64,000 nt of DNA from Odontesthes bonariensis (Eukaryota; Chordata; Actinopteri; Atheriniformes; Atherinopsidae), in contig NC_134507.1 of NCBI RefSeq assembly GCF_027942865.1, forward strand, positions 36,385,711 to 36,449,710. The letters run 5' to 3'. Below are positions 54,152 to 64,000 of the stretch, piece after piece. A program made the position numbers and the translations under genes. The notes under the pieces are model-generated. The model saw only the letters and a list, made by a program, of their open reading frames with translations, was not told the DNA's origin and did not search any database. The stretch's first letter is position 1. Each line of letters starts with the position of its first letter.

Positions 54152-54578
54152 AGCACTAGAGGAGACTGATGTGCAATGATGCAGGACTAAGTTTGGCCAA
54201 ATGGTGGAGTCCATCAGAGGAACAGTGCTGGAACACACTGCCAACTCGTGTTAGAAACTGGGACAATTCCACCACCTTTAAAAAAGACCCTTAAACAGTG
54301 GTTGAAAACAGCCAGAGCTGCTCTCATGGGTCACCTCTTCGTCTTTTCCCTTTTGTGTACGGACTCTTAACTTTGATGTGAATCTTTCAAAATATTTTCT
54401 GTTTGTTTGTTCTTTAGTTTTTTGTCATGGTGTATTGTCTGTATGTTTTTATGATACTTGCCTGACGACAACGGATGAAATTTAGCAACTGTGCTAACTC
54501 ATATTTACATAGATGCTTTGCTGATATGTTGATTAATGTGCAGTGTCCTAACCAAATAAATAAGAAATAAAATAAAAA
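54152..54578 (+). pseudogene. LINE C-terminal and 3'UTR fragment
   Basis: Frames give WNTLPTRVRNWDNSTTFKK and KQWLKTARAAL, the C-terminal tail of a jockey-superfamily LINE, then a 3'UTR with CGACAACGGATGAAATTTAG and an AT-rich end. It may be the distal part of the LINE at 39440-41795, separated by the nested insertions; the RT middle is missing. Confidence 0.65.
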
Positions 54579-54648
54579 CCTCCTCCACACTGACCTGTGG
54601 CCCGGTGGACCCAGAGGATGAGCGGGCTCGTTTCCTGGTGGAGGGGTT

Positions 54649-54996
54649 CTGCTCCTGGTTCAGCTCCTGGTTCTCCTCCTGGTTCTCCTCCTGGTTCTCC
54701 TCCTGGTTCTCCTCCTGGTTCTCCTCCTGGTTCTCCTCCTGCTTCAGCGCCTGGTTCTGCTCCTGGTTCAGCTCCTGGTTCTCCTCCTGCTTCAGCGCCT
54801 GGTTCTGCTCCTGGTTCAGCTCCTGGTTCTCCTCCTGCTTCAGCGCCTGGTTCTGCTCCTGGTTCAGCTCCTGGTTCTGCTCCTGGTTCTGCTCCTGGTT
54901 CTGCTCCTGGTTCTGCTCCTGGTTCTGCTCCTGGTTCTGCTCCTGGTTCTGCTCCTGGTTCAGCTCCTGGTTCAGCTCCTGGTTCAGCTGCTCCAT
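54649..54996. repeat. 12-bp minisatellite with 48-bp higher-order structure
   Basis: About 29 units of GGTTCWSCTCCT. In the middle a four-unit block with a GCTTCAGCGCCT variant repeats three times (48-bp period). All six frames stay open, giving artefactual Q/E/N-rich, P/G/A-rich and W/F/S-rich proteins. Confidence 0.95.
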
Positions 54997-55196
54997 TCTG
55001 GTCCGACTGATGGACTCTGCAACTGTCAGCACATACGATAAGATCCAGCTGTGGCGTGCAGCGGGTTAAACCACACCCACTTTTCTTCTTCTCTTGATAA
55101 CCTTTCTGCACAGTTTTTAACCATCCAGTCACATTCCATTAAGGCGAGACACGCCAGGCAAAAACAGTGATTTTTCATACACTTACAAAATCTCTC

Positions 55197-55665
55197 TGCT
55201 CACCTTCCACTGCCTGCATGGTAATGCTCCATCTTACTTAAAAGACCTTCTCAACCTTCACTGTCCTTCACACTCTCTCCGTTCCTCCAACACCAACCTT
55301 CTTCACACTCCCAGAACCCGCTCCCGCACCATGGGAGACCGGGCCTTTACCTGCGCTGCCCCTCGGCTGTGGAACGCTCTGCCTCCACATCTGAGGGCTC
55401 CACAGACTGTGGAACACTTTAAAACAGGCCTGAAAACCTTTCTTTTTACCCAATGTTTTAATGATCTCCCTTTGAATGCTCTGTCCTGTATTTATTTCGT
55501 TTTTGCATTTAAACGACTCACTACTTTTATTTGTGTATTTTATTTGCATTTTACTGTCCCTGCTTTTGAACCTAATATTTGTCTTTTATCCCACTGTAGC
55601 ACTCCGAGATTTTATTGTAAATGTAAAGTGTGTTATAAATAAAATTTATTATTATTATTATTATA
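55197..55665 (+). mobile_element. L2-like LINE 3' end, second family, (ATT)n tail
   Basis: Frame HCLHGNAPSYLKDLLNLHCP, then PRLWNALPPHLRAPQTVEHF and KTFLFTQCFN, a 3'UTR, then AAATAAAATTTATTATTATT. This is a different L2 lineage from the copies ending in GCCTTGCCTT. 5'-truncated. Confidence 0.85.
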
Positions 55666-55992
55666 TGTGTTCTTTAGACCTGCTATAAAGAAAACGTTGA
55701 AAACATAAATTCAAAGGTTTATTTTATTACATTTTGTTAACTAGCACGTTTCGCCCAAATTTACCAAAAAGTTAGCATTCCAACGCGCCATGCCGAGCTT
55801 TGTCTATTTACTGAAGTCTGTCATAACCAGTATCGCTGTAAAGCTCTGAGTCTCCTACAAAATGATGTCACCCAAATAACGGCACTTCCTTTCTATCAGT
55901 AACCAATCATGGATGTCTAAAGGCGGATTTATAGCTAATGACAGAAGCTCATTGGCTGCTGCTTATTTCTGCTAACGTGATTTGCTCAGACG
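55666..55992. other. Unassigned sequence
   Basis: No gene recognised. Confidence 0.4.
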
Positions 55993-57314
55993 TAGGGCTG
56001 TCACGGTTACCGGTGTACACGGTAACCACGCTAAAATATTTTGACGGTGAGATAACCTTCTGAACTTCAAAACACGGTGTTATCTCGATGGGTTACCTTA
56101 CCGCACACCGTTACACCGGGAGAGCTTTCATTTCCCTAATACTCCCACGGTTACACTGTATTACACTGTTACTGCGCTAAATACTTTGCATTTCAAAACA
56201 TAATGTTATCTAGGTGCGTTACTAGAGCTCTACACCGCACACGTGACACTTTCGAACGTTCGTGGGCGCCACTAGTCCGAGGTTCTTTTCTCACACTCTC
56301 TCATTTTAAGCATGGCAGCAGAAGAAGGAAGCCGCGATGGTACCATTTTTCCACCTTCTAAGCGCACAAAATCGGAAGTGTGGTCCTACTTTGGATATTT
56401 CAAAAACTCTGAGGGGCAACTGGTGGAGGACGGTGCCCCCGTGTGTAGGACATGCCGGCGGAAGGTATCCGCGAAAGGGAGCAACACATCCAATTTGATC
56501 ACTCACCTACGAGACCATCACCCGCAGCTGCACAGCCAGTGCAAGGTATATTTGTTATATTAACACATAGTTTTAGCTGAAATGCTCGAAATAACTTTTG
56601 CCTTCGGGTAAAGGGGAAATGTAACAATTATATCCGACTGTCAATAATGTTAAATCGTGATAATAATCGTTTACATTACATTAGCAATGCACCTGCTTCA
56701 GTGTGTTCACCATTCTTAGATGGGCGCTAAACGCCATTCTAAGCTAAGTTGAATAGCTAAACTTTGATATGCCATGAGACAGTGAAAATAGTGCAGTGAA
56801 ACACATTAATGATTAAGTTACTTCTGACTTTGGGTCAAGGGAAAATGCAACGATATACCCGATTGTCTATAATGTTAAACCTTGATATTAAACGTCAGTG
56901 TCGAAGCACGCCCACTGCTAGCATTTTAAAATGCATCCTACTGCGGTGCCATGCTCTATTCGTTGGTAGCTAGTGCACTACTAAACGCCATTCTAAGGCG
57001 CTAAACAGCTTGGTTCTCATACAGTTCTGGCTTCTTGCTTACTCGCTCATGGAACGTTCGCTAAATGTTCCCGCGGGTTTAATTGCCATAGCTTTCAAAT
57101 GCACTGTACCTGTGTTTATTACACCACGTGTATTATAAATGATTGCGCAATGTAAGACAGCGTTGTTGTTCGAGGTTTTCGGATCGGTACCTGGTCACCT
57201 TATAATGTTAACACTAAAAAAAAAATAATAATAATTACCGAGATAATATCGTAAACCGTGGTAATTTTGGTCACAATGACCGTGAGCCGAAAATTTCACA
57301 CCGTGACACCCCTA
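55993..57314 (+). mobile_element. hAT (Ac-like) element, TSD CTCAGACG
   Basis: Perfect 8-bp duplication CTCAGACG at 55985-55992 and 57315-57322. Ends TAGGGCTGTCACGGT and ACCGTGACACCCCTA. Carries a BED-finger exon but no catalytic domain. Confidence 0.93.
56312..56563 (+). CDS. BED zinc-finger exon of a hAT transposase (ZBED-like)
   Basis: An 83-codon frame starting MAAEEGSRDGTIFPPSKRTK. The BED finger spans about residues 20-72: SEVWSYFGYF, CRTCRRKV (Cys pair) and NLITHLRDHHP (His pair). BED fingers bind transposon ends or host DNA. Directly after TCCAGTGCAAG-like codons there is a donor GTATAT, so this is exon 1 and the rest, with the RNaseH-like core and hATC domain, is absent from this shortened element. 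No stop precedes the donor, so it could still be spliced to host exons. Confidence 0.78.
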   Translation: MAAEEGSRDGTIFPPSKRTKSEVWSYFGYFKNSEGQLVEDGAPVCRTCRRKVSAKGSNTSNLITHLRDHHPQLHSQCKVYLLY

Positions 57315-57322
57315 CTCAGACG

Positions 57323-58371
57323 CATCACGTGGTCGACTCTGACACTTCTGTGTTTAGCTTTCGCTGAATCTCTGAAAATGTCCGGTAACACCGCAACTTT
57401 CAAAGAAGAGAAAGCAACAATTGCGCTTTGCAAGATGCAATAAAAGAAAATGACGGAGTTAATGACGATGCCTGTGCGACACAGCAGTGGCACCGTCATA
57501 AGTCATACATGTCGCACGTCTCAACGAATTGATATGCCATCTTTTATTGTTTTGAGCATGTATTATTTATTATGATTATTTTATTCAATATTAGTATTAC
57601 TAAGGGCCTGAGCATTTATTCTGTTTTTGAGCAAATACAAATGCATTGAATCCCCCTATTTAAATCTTTAAATGCCGTTTTCTCAAAATCAGTTTTTTGT
57701 ATTTTTCCAGTATCAATATCTCAGCCTATGGAGCACCTATTAACACCAAATTTTCCAGTGATACACGTAGCAGTATTCTGAAGATATTTACAGAACGATT
57801 TGTTGATAAATAATTCCTGGCCTGATTTATATGACATTACAATACAAAACAAAAAGGCAAAAATCGATGTTTTTTAGACTATGGACAGTGTATTTTGATT
57901 TCCTAGGAAATCAAAGAAGATATCCCGAAATCCCTTTGCACCTGGCTTTATCATATGTTCAGATCTATCTTCTGGAAATATATGCAAATGTGCACATATT
58001 TAATGAGATAATGCCTAATTTGCATAATTAAACATACACATTTCTAAAACTTGTAATACCTTTTTTTTCATACTTGTATAAGTAATCAACTGAGGAAGTT
58101 TCATAGTGATATTTAAAATATTACCCTATTCACCTGTAGTGTCTCACCTTAAACTCATTACTGTGTTTTTTATTTAAATCCCTGTGAACTTTAAAATGCT
58201 TCTTAAAAGACCCATTAAGTTCACAGTTCAAAATATTTGTAGCTTTTTGATCAAATTCAGAAAAAAATGTAATAATATACTCTGTAGACCGCCACCCACT
58301 GTGTGCAATATCCCATAAATCGCAACTGAGTCAGTGGAACACCATCAACTTAAATCATTTTACTACTGTAT
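57323..58371. other. Unassigned AT-rich sequence
   Basis: No gene seen. A short ATG frame near 57377 has no relative. Confidence 0.4.
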
Positions 58372-59551
58372 TTTCCGCACCATAAGGCGCACTTAAAAGC
58401 CTATAATTTTCTCAAAAAACAAAAGTGCGCCTTATAACCCGGAGCGCTTTATATATGGATTTATTCTTGTTAGCTTACGGACCCCGAAGCGATTTTGTGT
58501 GGTACACGGCGCTCTGTCAAAATGTTTTTGTAAGACTTTGGTAAACTACAAAGCCGCACCGCAGCATTACGGCTACAGTAGTCATGAGCGTAGCGGAGTA
58601 ATATCTATTGTGATTCACCATAATAATAACAAAAGTGAACAGTGGGTTATTAAACAGAGAGCAGCAGGTAGAAGCGTCTCTACAGTCTCTATTCGACTGA
58701 AGGCAACAGCGTTAGCACGGGACATGAATATCAGTGTCAACAGGACGTTCAAAGTTAAACTGCGAGCTGCGTGGGAGCAGGGGGTGACAGAAGGCGAACA
58801 CACATTCACCAAGGGAGGGAGACAGCGCCGGGCGACTTTCGCTACTATCTGCAGTGGCGATTCTAGAGATTTATTCATGGGGTGGTAGAGGGGTGGCAGG
58901 CATATATTGTAGGGTGGCAATTTTTTTAGGAAGCCCATCGTACTTTGTACTTTATATGAGCCCATATACAACCGTTTTTTTCAACACCCAAGTGTGATAA
59001 ATTCAATATTTGGTCTACATACATGAGCATTCCACTTTTTAGTACATTAAAACAGTGTTTCCCTTGGGATTATTGTAGCAGCAGAAATGTTTCCCCCCAT
59101 TAACAATAACAAAATATGTATATCAACTGATTGCTATTCAGTATCAAATTTACAGAAGCTGTATGTGACGATTGCTGTGCTGTGCAGCAAATCTCTTAAC
59201 AAACTCATCCAAATCTAATTTTTTGCACGTTTAGACTCAATCTCAAACTGAGAATTGCTAAACCTGTGAGTCTGTTCTCTGACGTAGTTGAACGCAGTTG
59301 ATTTTTGAGTTTAAGAGCTGAAAAACTCCTGTATGGTTCCAAAAAAACGGATATTCTGCTAGCCTTAGCCACCACTAGCATATTAGCCAACGCCAACTAG
59401 CAGACTTTTTAAGAACGGTTCATACAACAAAAATGATATGAAATGCCACAACTTCAATTGGTTTCAGCTCAATATGTCAAAGGCTAGCCAGAGGCTAGCT
59501 AGTTATCAACGTTTTTCAGTTAGGTAGCGCCAGCTATCTAGTTACCGAACT

Positions 59552-59698
59552 CAGACATCCCAAGTTCCAAAAACTCATTTCACGGAGATGACTCGACTAG
59601 TCTAAAATCCGGGATATTTTATCCGACTCGCGGGCATCCGTGATTAACTATCAATATCAGGGAGACTCCCGGACCTTCCGGGAGACTTGGGATGTCTG
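59552..59698. mobile_element. 147-bp MITE (CAGACATCCCAAGT ends)
   Basis: CAGACATCCCAAGT and ACTTGGGATGTCTG, flanked by CGAACT on both sides (59546-59551, 59699-59704). Confidence 0.85.
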
Positions 59699-59841
59699 CG
59701 AACTGGCTTGAAAAGCTATCTTGTGGCTAACCCTGACATGAGGTAAAACGTAGCTTGTGGTTATTGGAGATTTTCTTGTGCAAATCCGTTTCATGAATGA
59801 GACCCGAACTGGCTTGAAAATAATAATAATAATAACAATAC

Positions 59842-60109
59842 TGTAGTGACTTCACGGAGGCTCTGAGACCGGCGGTTGCCGAACTGCTCTTTATTAAGTT
59901 TTACACTAGCAGTACAATCACAGAACACGGGTGACTCTCAGTCCTGCTCCGCAACCAACCCCAGGAGAGCACCAGACCTGCCCACGCCCACTCCTCTCCC
60001 CCAATCACCAGCCCACACCTGAGTGACATGACCTGCGGTCCAGTGATTGACAGGGAGAGGAGGAAAAAAGCCAGTCCGTGTGTTTTTACCTTAATTCTGG
60101 GTCGTTACA
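59842..60109 (-). mobile_element. Solo LTR, 268 bp, TSD ATAC
   Basis: Starts TGTAGTGACTTC and ends GGGTCGTTACA (TG...CA), flanked by ATAC at 59838-59841 and 60110-60113. AATAAA occurs in minus orientation (complement at about 59890), suggesting minus-sense transcription. No internal sequence. Confidence 0.72.
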
Positions 60110-60113
60110 ATAC

Positions 60114-61100
60114 TTTTATTTTGTACAGCGCCTTCTATCTATGAGGAATTATAAACGTTTCGAAACCATATTACACTTTGATGAATGTATCATGATTTTG
60201 TGTGAATGACAATTTATTTTCGCTGCGTTTGAACAACAGGATTACGATATACATTTGTGGTCAAATATGTACCGCATGTTTAGCTATGGATGGGTGAAGT
60301 CACACTCTGAAGTAGACCTGCGCTGTGGGTTACAGGGGGCTGGTGACCGTGATCTGGACTTCACTTCAATGAATCAATCCAACTTTACTTAAACTCTAGT
60401 TGTTACTTCTTCAAATGGGTTGAAGACACGGACAAGAGGCTCCTCACTGTCAAAATCACCACAACTTCAGAGTCCGGCTTACTTCAAACGTTCACTTCAT
60501 GTGCTAGGTTTCGACATACAGCAGGATAAATTAGTACTACTGCTGTCTGTATCTTACTCATGAAAGTACCCAACTTTCGAGAAACGTGTGCTGCTCCTGT
60601 CCTGAACGGTTTCATATTCAATTTATCCTGTTAGAAACAACAAAAAAGAAACTGACTAACTGGTTTGCAGGCTGCGGTTTTAGCTAAAACGTGTGCCCTC
60701 CTCTCGTCTTTTAGCTGTTCCTCTTACATAAAGTTTGCTGAATAAAGTTCCCCTGCACACTCAGAGCAAATTACGACATAAATCATTATATTACCATACC
60801 TTATTGTATGAATCCGATAAATCCAGTTAATGGATGCGGGCTCTCTGATCCTGTTTCGCGGGAGCTGCAGGTGACAGGCAGTGTTCATCTCGCGTTGACT
60901 ACTGAGCAGGGTTGCCAGATGTTGAACGATAAAATAAACCAAAGCCGCCCAGACCTGCATGGTCACTCGAAAAACTGATCAGAAATCAGCTCTCTGCAGC
61001 ATCAGTCCGACCATTATTGTGTTAGTTCAAAATGTAAAACTGATCCGTCAGCCAGCCATCACCATTGACTGACAGCGTTTCTCTTGTTTGTTGTGTTGAC
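60114..61100. other. Unassigned interior of the hAT
   Basis: No recognisable coding sequence; AGGGTTGCCAGATG at about 60908 is a frequent vertebrate-repeat motif, not classified. Confidence 0.35.
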
Positions 61101-61479
61101 GAACTTGATCAATTACCTATCAGATCTAGGGTGGCCATTGGGGTGACCAATGACATTTCAGTGGTGGCCCTGGCCACCCTTGGCCACTACCTAAAATCGC
61201 CATTGACTATCTGCCAATGGATCGTGGATGCCTGGGCTAAGGTATCAGTCTCAACTGTGGTCCGAGCTTTCACGAAGACCGGTGTTCAGTCGATTTGTGC
61301 TACTTCTCGAGAATTGGTTTTGTCCATGCGCCGAGACGATTTTATAAGTTTCGTTTTCGAATCATCACTGAACTGCCAAGTAACAGCAACGACACTGTTT
61401 TGTTTCGCTTAATGCGCCTTATAACCCGGTGCGCTTTATATATGGATTCAATATAAACACAAGAAACTTGTGCTAAAGA

Positions 61480-63282
61480 AAATAAAAAATAAAATAAAAT
61501 AAAGGACCAGACTCAGTGAATGATTCCCTACACTCCGTATTATATAGATCAATGAGCAGTGCTGACCAACATATCATTGGGGTCATCAGGTGGGAACCTC
61601 CTTTCATCAGTGTTTCGTCTAGTTGGGCCCACGACACCTCCAGGAGGCTAGACAATGACCACTGGCGTCCCAGAGTCACCCCCCTAATGCCAGCCAACAC
61701 TGCCCCTCACACCACAACGACCATAATCTACCTCAGCCTCTCACCAACTGCACACCAGTTAAAGCGGGGTGGGGATGCAAACCCTGGTTCGGGTAGGGGG
61801 AAGAAATAAAAGAGGTAAGAAAAGCAGGAATGGGATTCAAACCCTGGTTCGGGTAGGGGTAGTGAAAATATAGAGGGTGCCAGAGGTGGAGGAAGGATAA
61901 GACACACTAGCAGATTCAGCAGACAAACTCACCTAAATAGTCCTATAATTAGTGATGTGGCGTTTGAAGCGAGGCCTCGGAGCATGTGTCGAGCAAAAAG
62001 GGGCGAGCCAGATGAAGCGTTGGTTCGAGGCTTGTATCGTTTCCATAAAAATCACGTGACTGATGACAAAGGAGGCCTCGAATTCAGTGTACACGTCACT
62101 GATTCATTTTGAGCGTCACTATCGCATAAAAAGGGTTTGAACCTTGCGGCACTTCGAGGGTTTTGCGTTGGTTGTATCAGAGTTAGTGGTTAAGTTCAGT
62201 TATTATATCAGTCATATCATCTATTATTATTATTATTATTATTATACTGCTGAATATATCGTAATTAGGTTAGAATAGTGTTAGAATAGTTATATAGGAT
62301 ATGAACCCTCGTTTTCCGCGGGGGTTAAGTTCCACAAAGAACCCGTGATAGGCAAAATCCGTGAAGTAGTAACCTTTATTTTTTTTTTTTTTACAAATAA
62401 CTACTGTACTGTAAAATAATAATTTGAATCATCAATACGAACTGAAGGCTTCAAATTGCGGAGATCAGCACCGCCCCACCGCGACCCGAGTCATTGGATT
62501 AGAACGGGAGAAAATGAAAAATGATTATGAAAAAAAAAAATACAAAGTACAGTAGGACAAATAGTGACTCACGTGTATTTCACTGCTCTTCTGACTGAGC
62601 CGCTGCATCCTGACTCCGCTCTGTAGCGTTTTTTTTCTTCTAAAGCCCGCGGTGCAGGTGTGTTTTTTCTTCTGGGCATATTAAACCGCAACGTTATTGA
62701 CACACATTTTTTTAAATAAAAAACAATAACTTATATTTGTCTTGTTGCCCATGCTGCTCGGTTGCAGTTTATTCCTGACTCCCGGTCCCATAAGCACTTT
62801 CATACTCCCAGTTCCATAAGCACTGTAGTCAGTGTACATCATTAATATATTTCATTTGAGTGATCAACACCATAGCACTCAATAATACTTCCATATATGC
62901 AGTTTTCACACGTTTATTTTCATTGAGACACAGTGACAACAATTGTTTATTTTATATTGCAGGATGCTCTTACTCAGGGTTAATTTAGTCTGTCATATAT
63001 TCCTTTTGCACAGCAGGTGTCACTAGAGAGACCGTTTCAATGAGGCTTCGGGTAATGAACCTTTTGGCGAACCTTTGGGCTGGAAAGCCTCATTGGTTCA
63101 TGAAGCCTCGTTTTGCCATCACTACCTATAATCACTAAAATACCAGCAAAAACAAATCCACACAACTCACTCCAAGCCAACTCACCCAAAATGGCCGCCT
63201 GGTTTCAAAAGGATCACATGTGCCAAACCCTCCACTTAAATAGCTTGAACTTCTTCTTTGCTTTTTCAAAAGTCTGTTTACC
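61480..63282 (-). mobile_element. 3'UTR of the REL-type LINE, interrupted by a hAT
   Basis: Follows the minus-strand frame at 63283. After removal of the hAT (61950-63124) the 3'UTR continues to about 61480, ending in (TTTTA)n on minus. It holds two direct copies of CAAACCCTGGTTCGGGTAGG (about 61778 and 61837). Confidence 0.6.
61950..63124. mobile_element. hAT element, TSD CCTATAAT
   Basis: Perfect 8-bp duplication CCTATAAT at 61942-61949 and 63125-63132. Ends TAGTGATGTGGCG and GCCATCACTA, with GAGGCTTC-type subterminal repeats. Includes an (ATT)n run near 62222 and a block starting CCTCGTTTTCCGCGGGGGTT (about 62306) that may be another inserted repeat. Confidence 0.9.
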
Positions 63283-63999
63283 CTAAGTGCTCCCCCTGCT
63301 GGGCCCCCAGCTGCTATTGCATCTTCTAATCCAAATCCACTGGCTGGATTGTAATGCTTTATCTGAAACCTCCTGCACTATTTTTCTCACACTCTGTCCA
63401 GTTACACCCAGCTCCCTCAACAATGAGACAACAGACTTTGCAACAAATCCTCTACATCCTACTTCCACTGGACAGATTCTAACCTTCCATCCTCGCTGCT
63501 CTGCTTCTGCCCCCAACTCCACATATCTAAGCTTTTTCCTTTCATATGCTTCCTCTACCAATTCCTCCCAAGGAACAGTCAGCTCTATGAAATAGACTCT
63601 CATTCTACTCCTAGACCACAAGACTATATCAGGCCTTAAGTTTGTAGAGGCTATTTTCTGGGGAACAACAAGCTTATTTCCTAAATCTACCTGCATCTCC
63701 CAATCACAAGCATCCTCCAAGCTGCCGTGCCTCCTTATCGTCTTTTTAACTTTCTCCCCCTCTTGAACAAACTGAATTGCAATTCTCTGTACCTTGGACC
63801 CTCCTAAGTTTACCTGCCTTCGTTTATCTTCAATACCTGCAGCTAAACTTCTTAATACTTGGTCATGTCGCCATGTATACCGGCCTTGTGACAGACTAAC
63901 CTTACAACCTGACAAAATATGCTTTAGAGTTGCAGTACCTGAACATAACGAACATAATGGGTCTCCATTTACCCAGAGTTTTAGGTTCTGGGGAGTAGG
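63283..63999 (-). CDS. C-terminus of a LINE protein with CCHC knuckle and restriction-like endonuclease (partial)
   Basis: A 238-residue minus frame open to the window edge (5' part beyond it). Near the start is a zinc knuckle, CSLCSGTATLKHILSGC, followed by SLSQGRYTWRHDQVLRSLA. The middle has the PD-(D/E)XK-type segment IASTNLRPDIVLWSRSRMRV with YFIELTVPWEE and YERKKLRYVEL, then VEVGCRGFVAKS and a Trp-rich tail. This layout belongs to non-LTR retrotransposons of the early-branching REL-endonuclease type (R2/NeSL-like), where the nuclease nicks the target to prime reverse transcription. The key D and E are in place and no stop or frameshift is seen in this part, unlike every other LINE frame here. 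The RT lies outside the window. Confidence 0.83.
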   Translation of the reverse strand, partial: PTPQNLKLWVNGDPLCSLCSGTATLKHILSGCKVSLSQGRYTWRHDQVLRSLAAGIEDKRRQVNLGGSKVQRIAIQFVQEGEKVKKTIRRHGSLEDACDWEMQVDLGNKLVVPQKIASTNLRPDIVLWSRSRMRVYFIELTVPWEELVEEAYERKKLRYVELGAEAEQRGWKVRICPVEVGCRGFVAKSVVSLLRELGVTGQSVRKIVQEVSDKALQSSQWIWIRRCNSSWGPSRGST

Positions 64000-64000
64000 C

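Larger units (their letters stand above)
58853..61206. mobile_element. hAT element, TSD CTATCTGC
   Basis: Perfect 8-bp duplication CTATCTGC at 58845-58852 and 61207-61214. Ends AGTGGCGATTCTAG and CTAAAATCGCCATTGA. Contains GGGTGGC motifs near both ends, a small MITE and a solo LTR. No transposase recognised. Confidence 0.92.
58640..61412 (+). pseudogene. Tigger transposase remnant, DDE core deleted
   Basis: HTH part EQWVIKQRAAGRSVSTVSIR and LKATALARDMNI is joined, without the DDE catalytic core, to a C-terminal piece RRATFATIC. After the hAT insertion, ICQWIVDAWAKVSVSTVVRA and FTKTG follow in the same sense. N- and C-terminal portions survive, so the catalytic middle was lost before the hAT arrived. 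Confidence 0.75.
58372..61455 (+). mobile_element. Tigger/pogo-type element, internally deleted, interrupted by a hAT
   Basis: The left end carries TTCCGCACCATAAGGCGCAC and GTGCGCCTTATAACCCGGAG; the right end has TGCGCCTTATAACCCGGTGC. These match termini of fish Tigger elements. The transposase remnant is split by the hAT at 58853-61206. Exact outer boundaries are uncertain by a few tens of bases. Confidence 0.72.

Noticed and set aside
54505-55132. Open frames of 100-190 codons on both strands (Q/E/N-, P/G/A- and W/F/S-rich)
   Set aside because: The 12-bp repeat unit contains no stop in any frame, so openness carries no coding information.

Overview
The window looks like intergenic and intronic DNA from a teleost fish nuclear genome. 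Evidence: exons with GT-AG splice sites, eukaryotic tRNA and 7SL RNA genes, a C2H2 zinc-finger exon, long CA/AC microsatellites, and transposon families typical of teleosts (L2, Rex1/CR1-like LINEs, PIF/Harbinger, hAT, Kolobok-like TTAA elements, Tigger, tRNA-derived SINEs). No prokaryotic operon, phage or CRISPR structure is present. The species cannot be named from the sequence.

Host features, left to right: a three-exon minus-strand gene for a small secreted protein (5239-5971); a tRNA-Pro(TGG) gene (6987-7058); a tandem array of tRNA-Thr units (about 7340-10850), split by a Harbinger transposon; a broken fringe-type glycosyltransferase exon (10873-11239); a well-preserved 7SL/SRP RNA gene with an upstream CRE and a T5 terminator (11924-12273); a tRNA-Leu relic and an unusual Asp-type tRNA with a GAC anticodon; a four-exon minus-strand gene with OB-fold-like features and two internal stops (22970-25151); and an 11-finger C2H2 zinc-finger exon (38472-39428).

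Most of the rest is mobile DNA. 1-4.05 kb: a broken L2 LINE. 13.6-16.2 kb: Harbinger debris and a (CAA)n-containing minisatellite. 26.5-27.7 kb: a TTAA-flanked element with 325-bp inverted termini around an ORF resembling the P2X7 cytoplasmic ballast domain. 27.85-31.0 kb: a very long inverted repeat whose right arm was later hit by a solo LTR and a hAT-like element carrying a RecQ-like helicase fragment. 31.45-35 kb: a Harbinger element hit by a hAT that itself carries a second helicase fragment. 39.4-54.6 kb: a LINE expanded by nested insertion of a Rex1-like LINE (with five or more elements inside it) and a Harbinger element (containing an L2, which contains two hATs, one of which contains a MITE). 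54.6-64 kb: a 12-bp minisatellite, hAT, Tigger and further hAT insertions, then a LINE with a restriction-like endonuclease running off the right edge.

Many insertions have readable target-site duplications, so their relative order can be worked out. The most interesting items are the gene fragments carried by non-autonomous DNA transposons (P2X7-ballast-like ORF, RecQ-like helicase starts, MADF/Myb exons), the 920-bp TTAA palindrome, the tRNA-Thr array with its built-in empty site, and the small secreted-protein and OB-fold-like genes, which I could not assign to named families.
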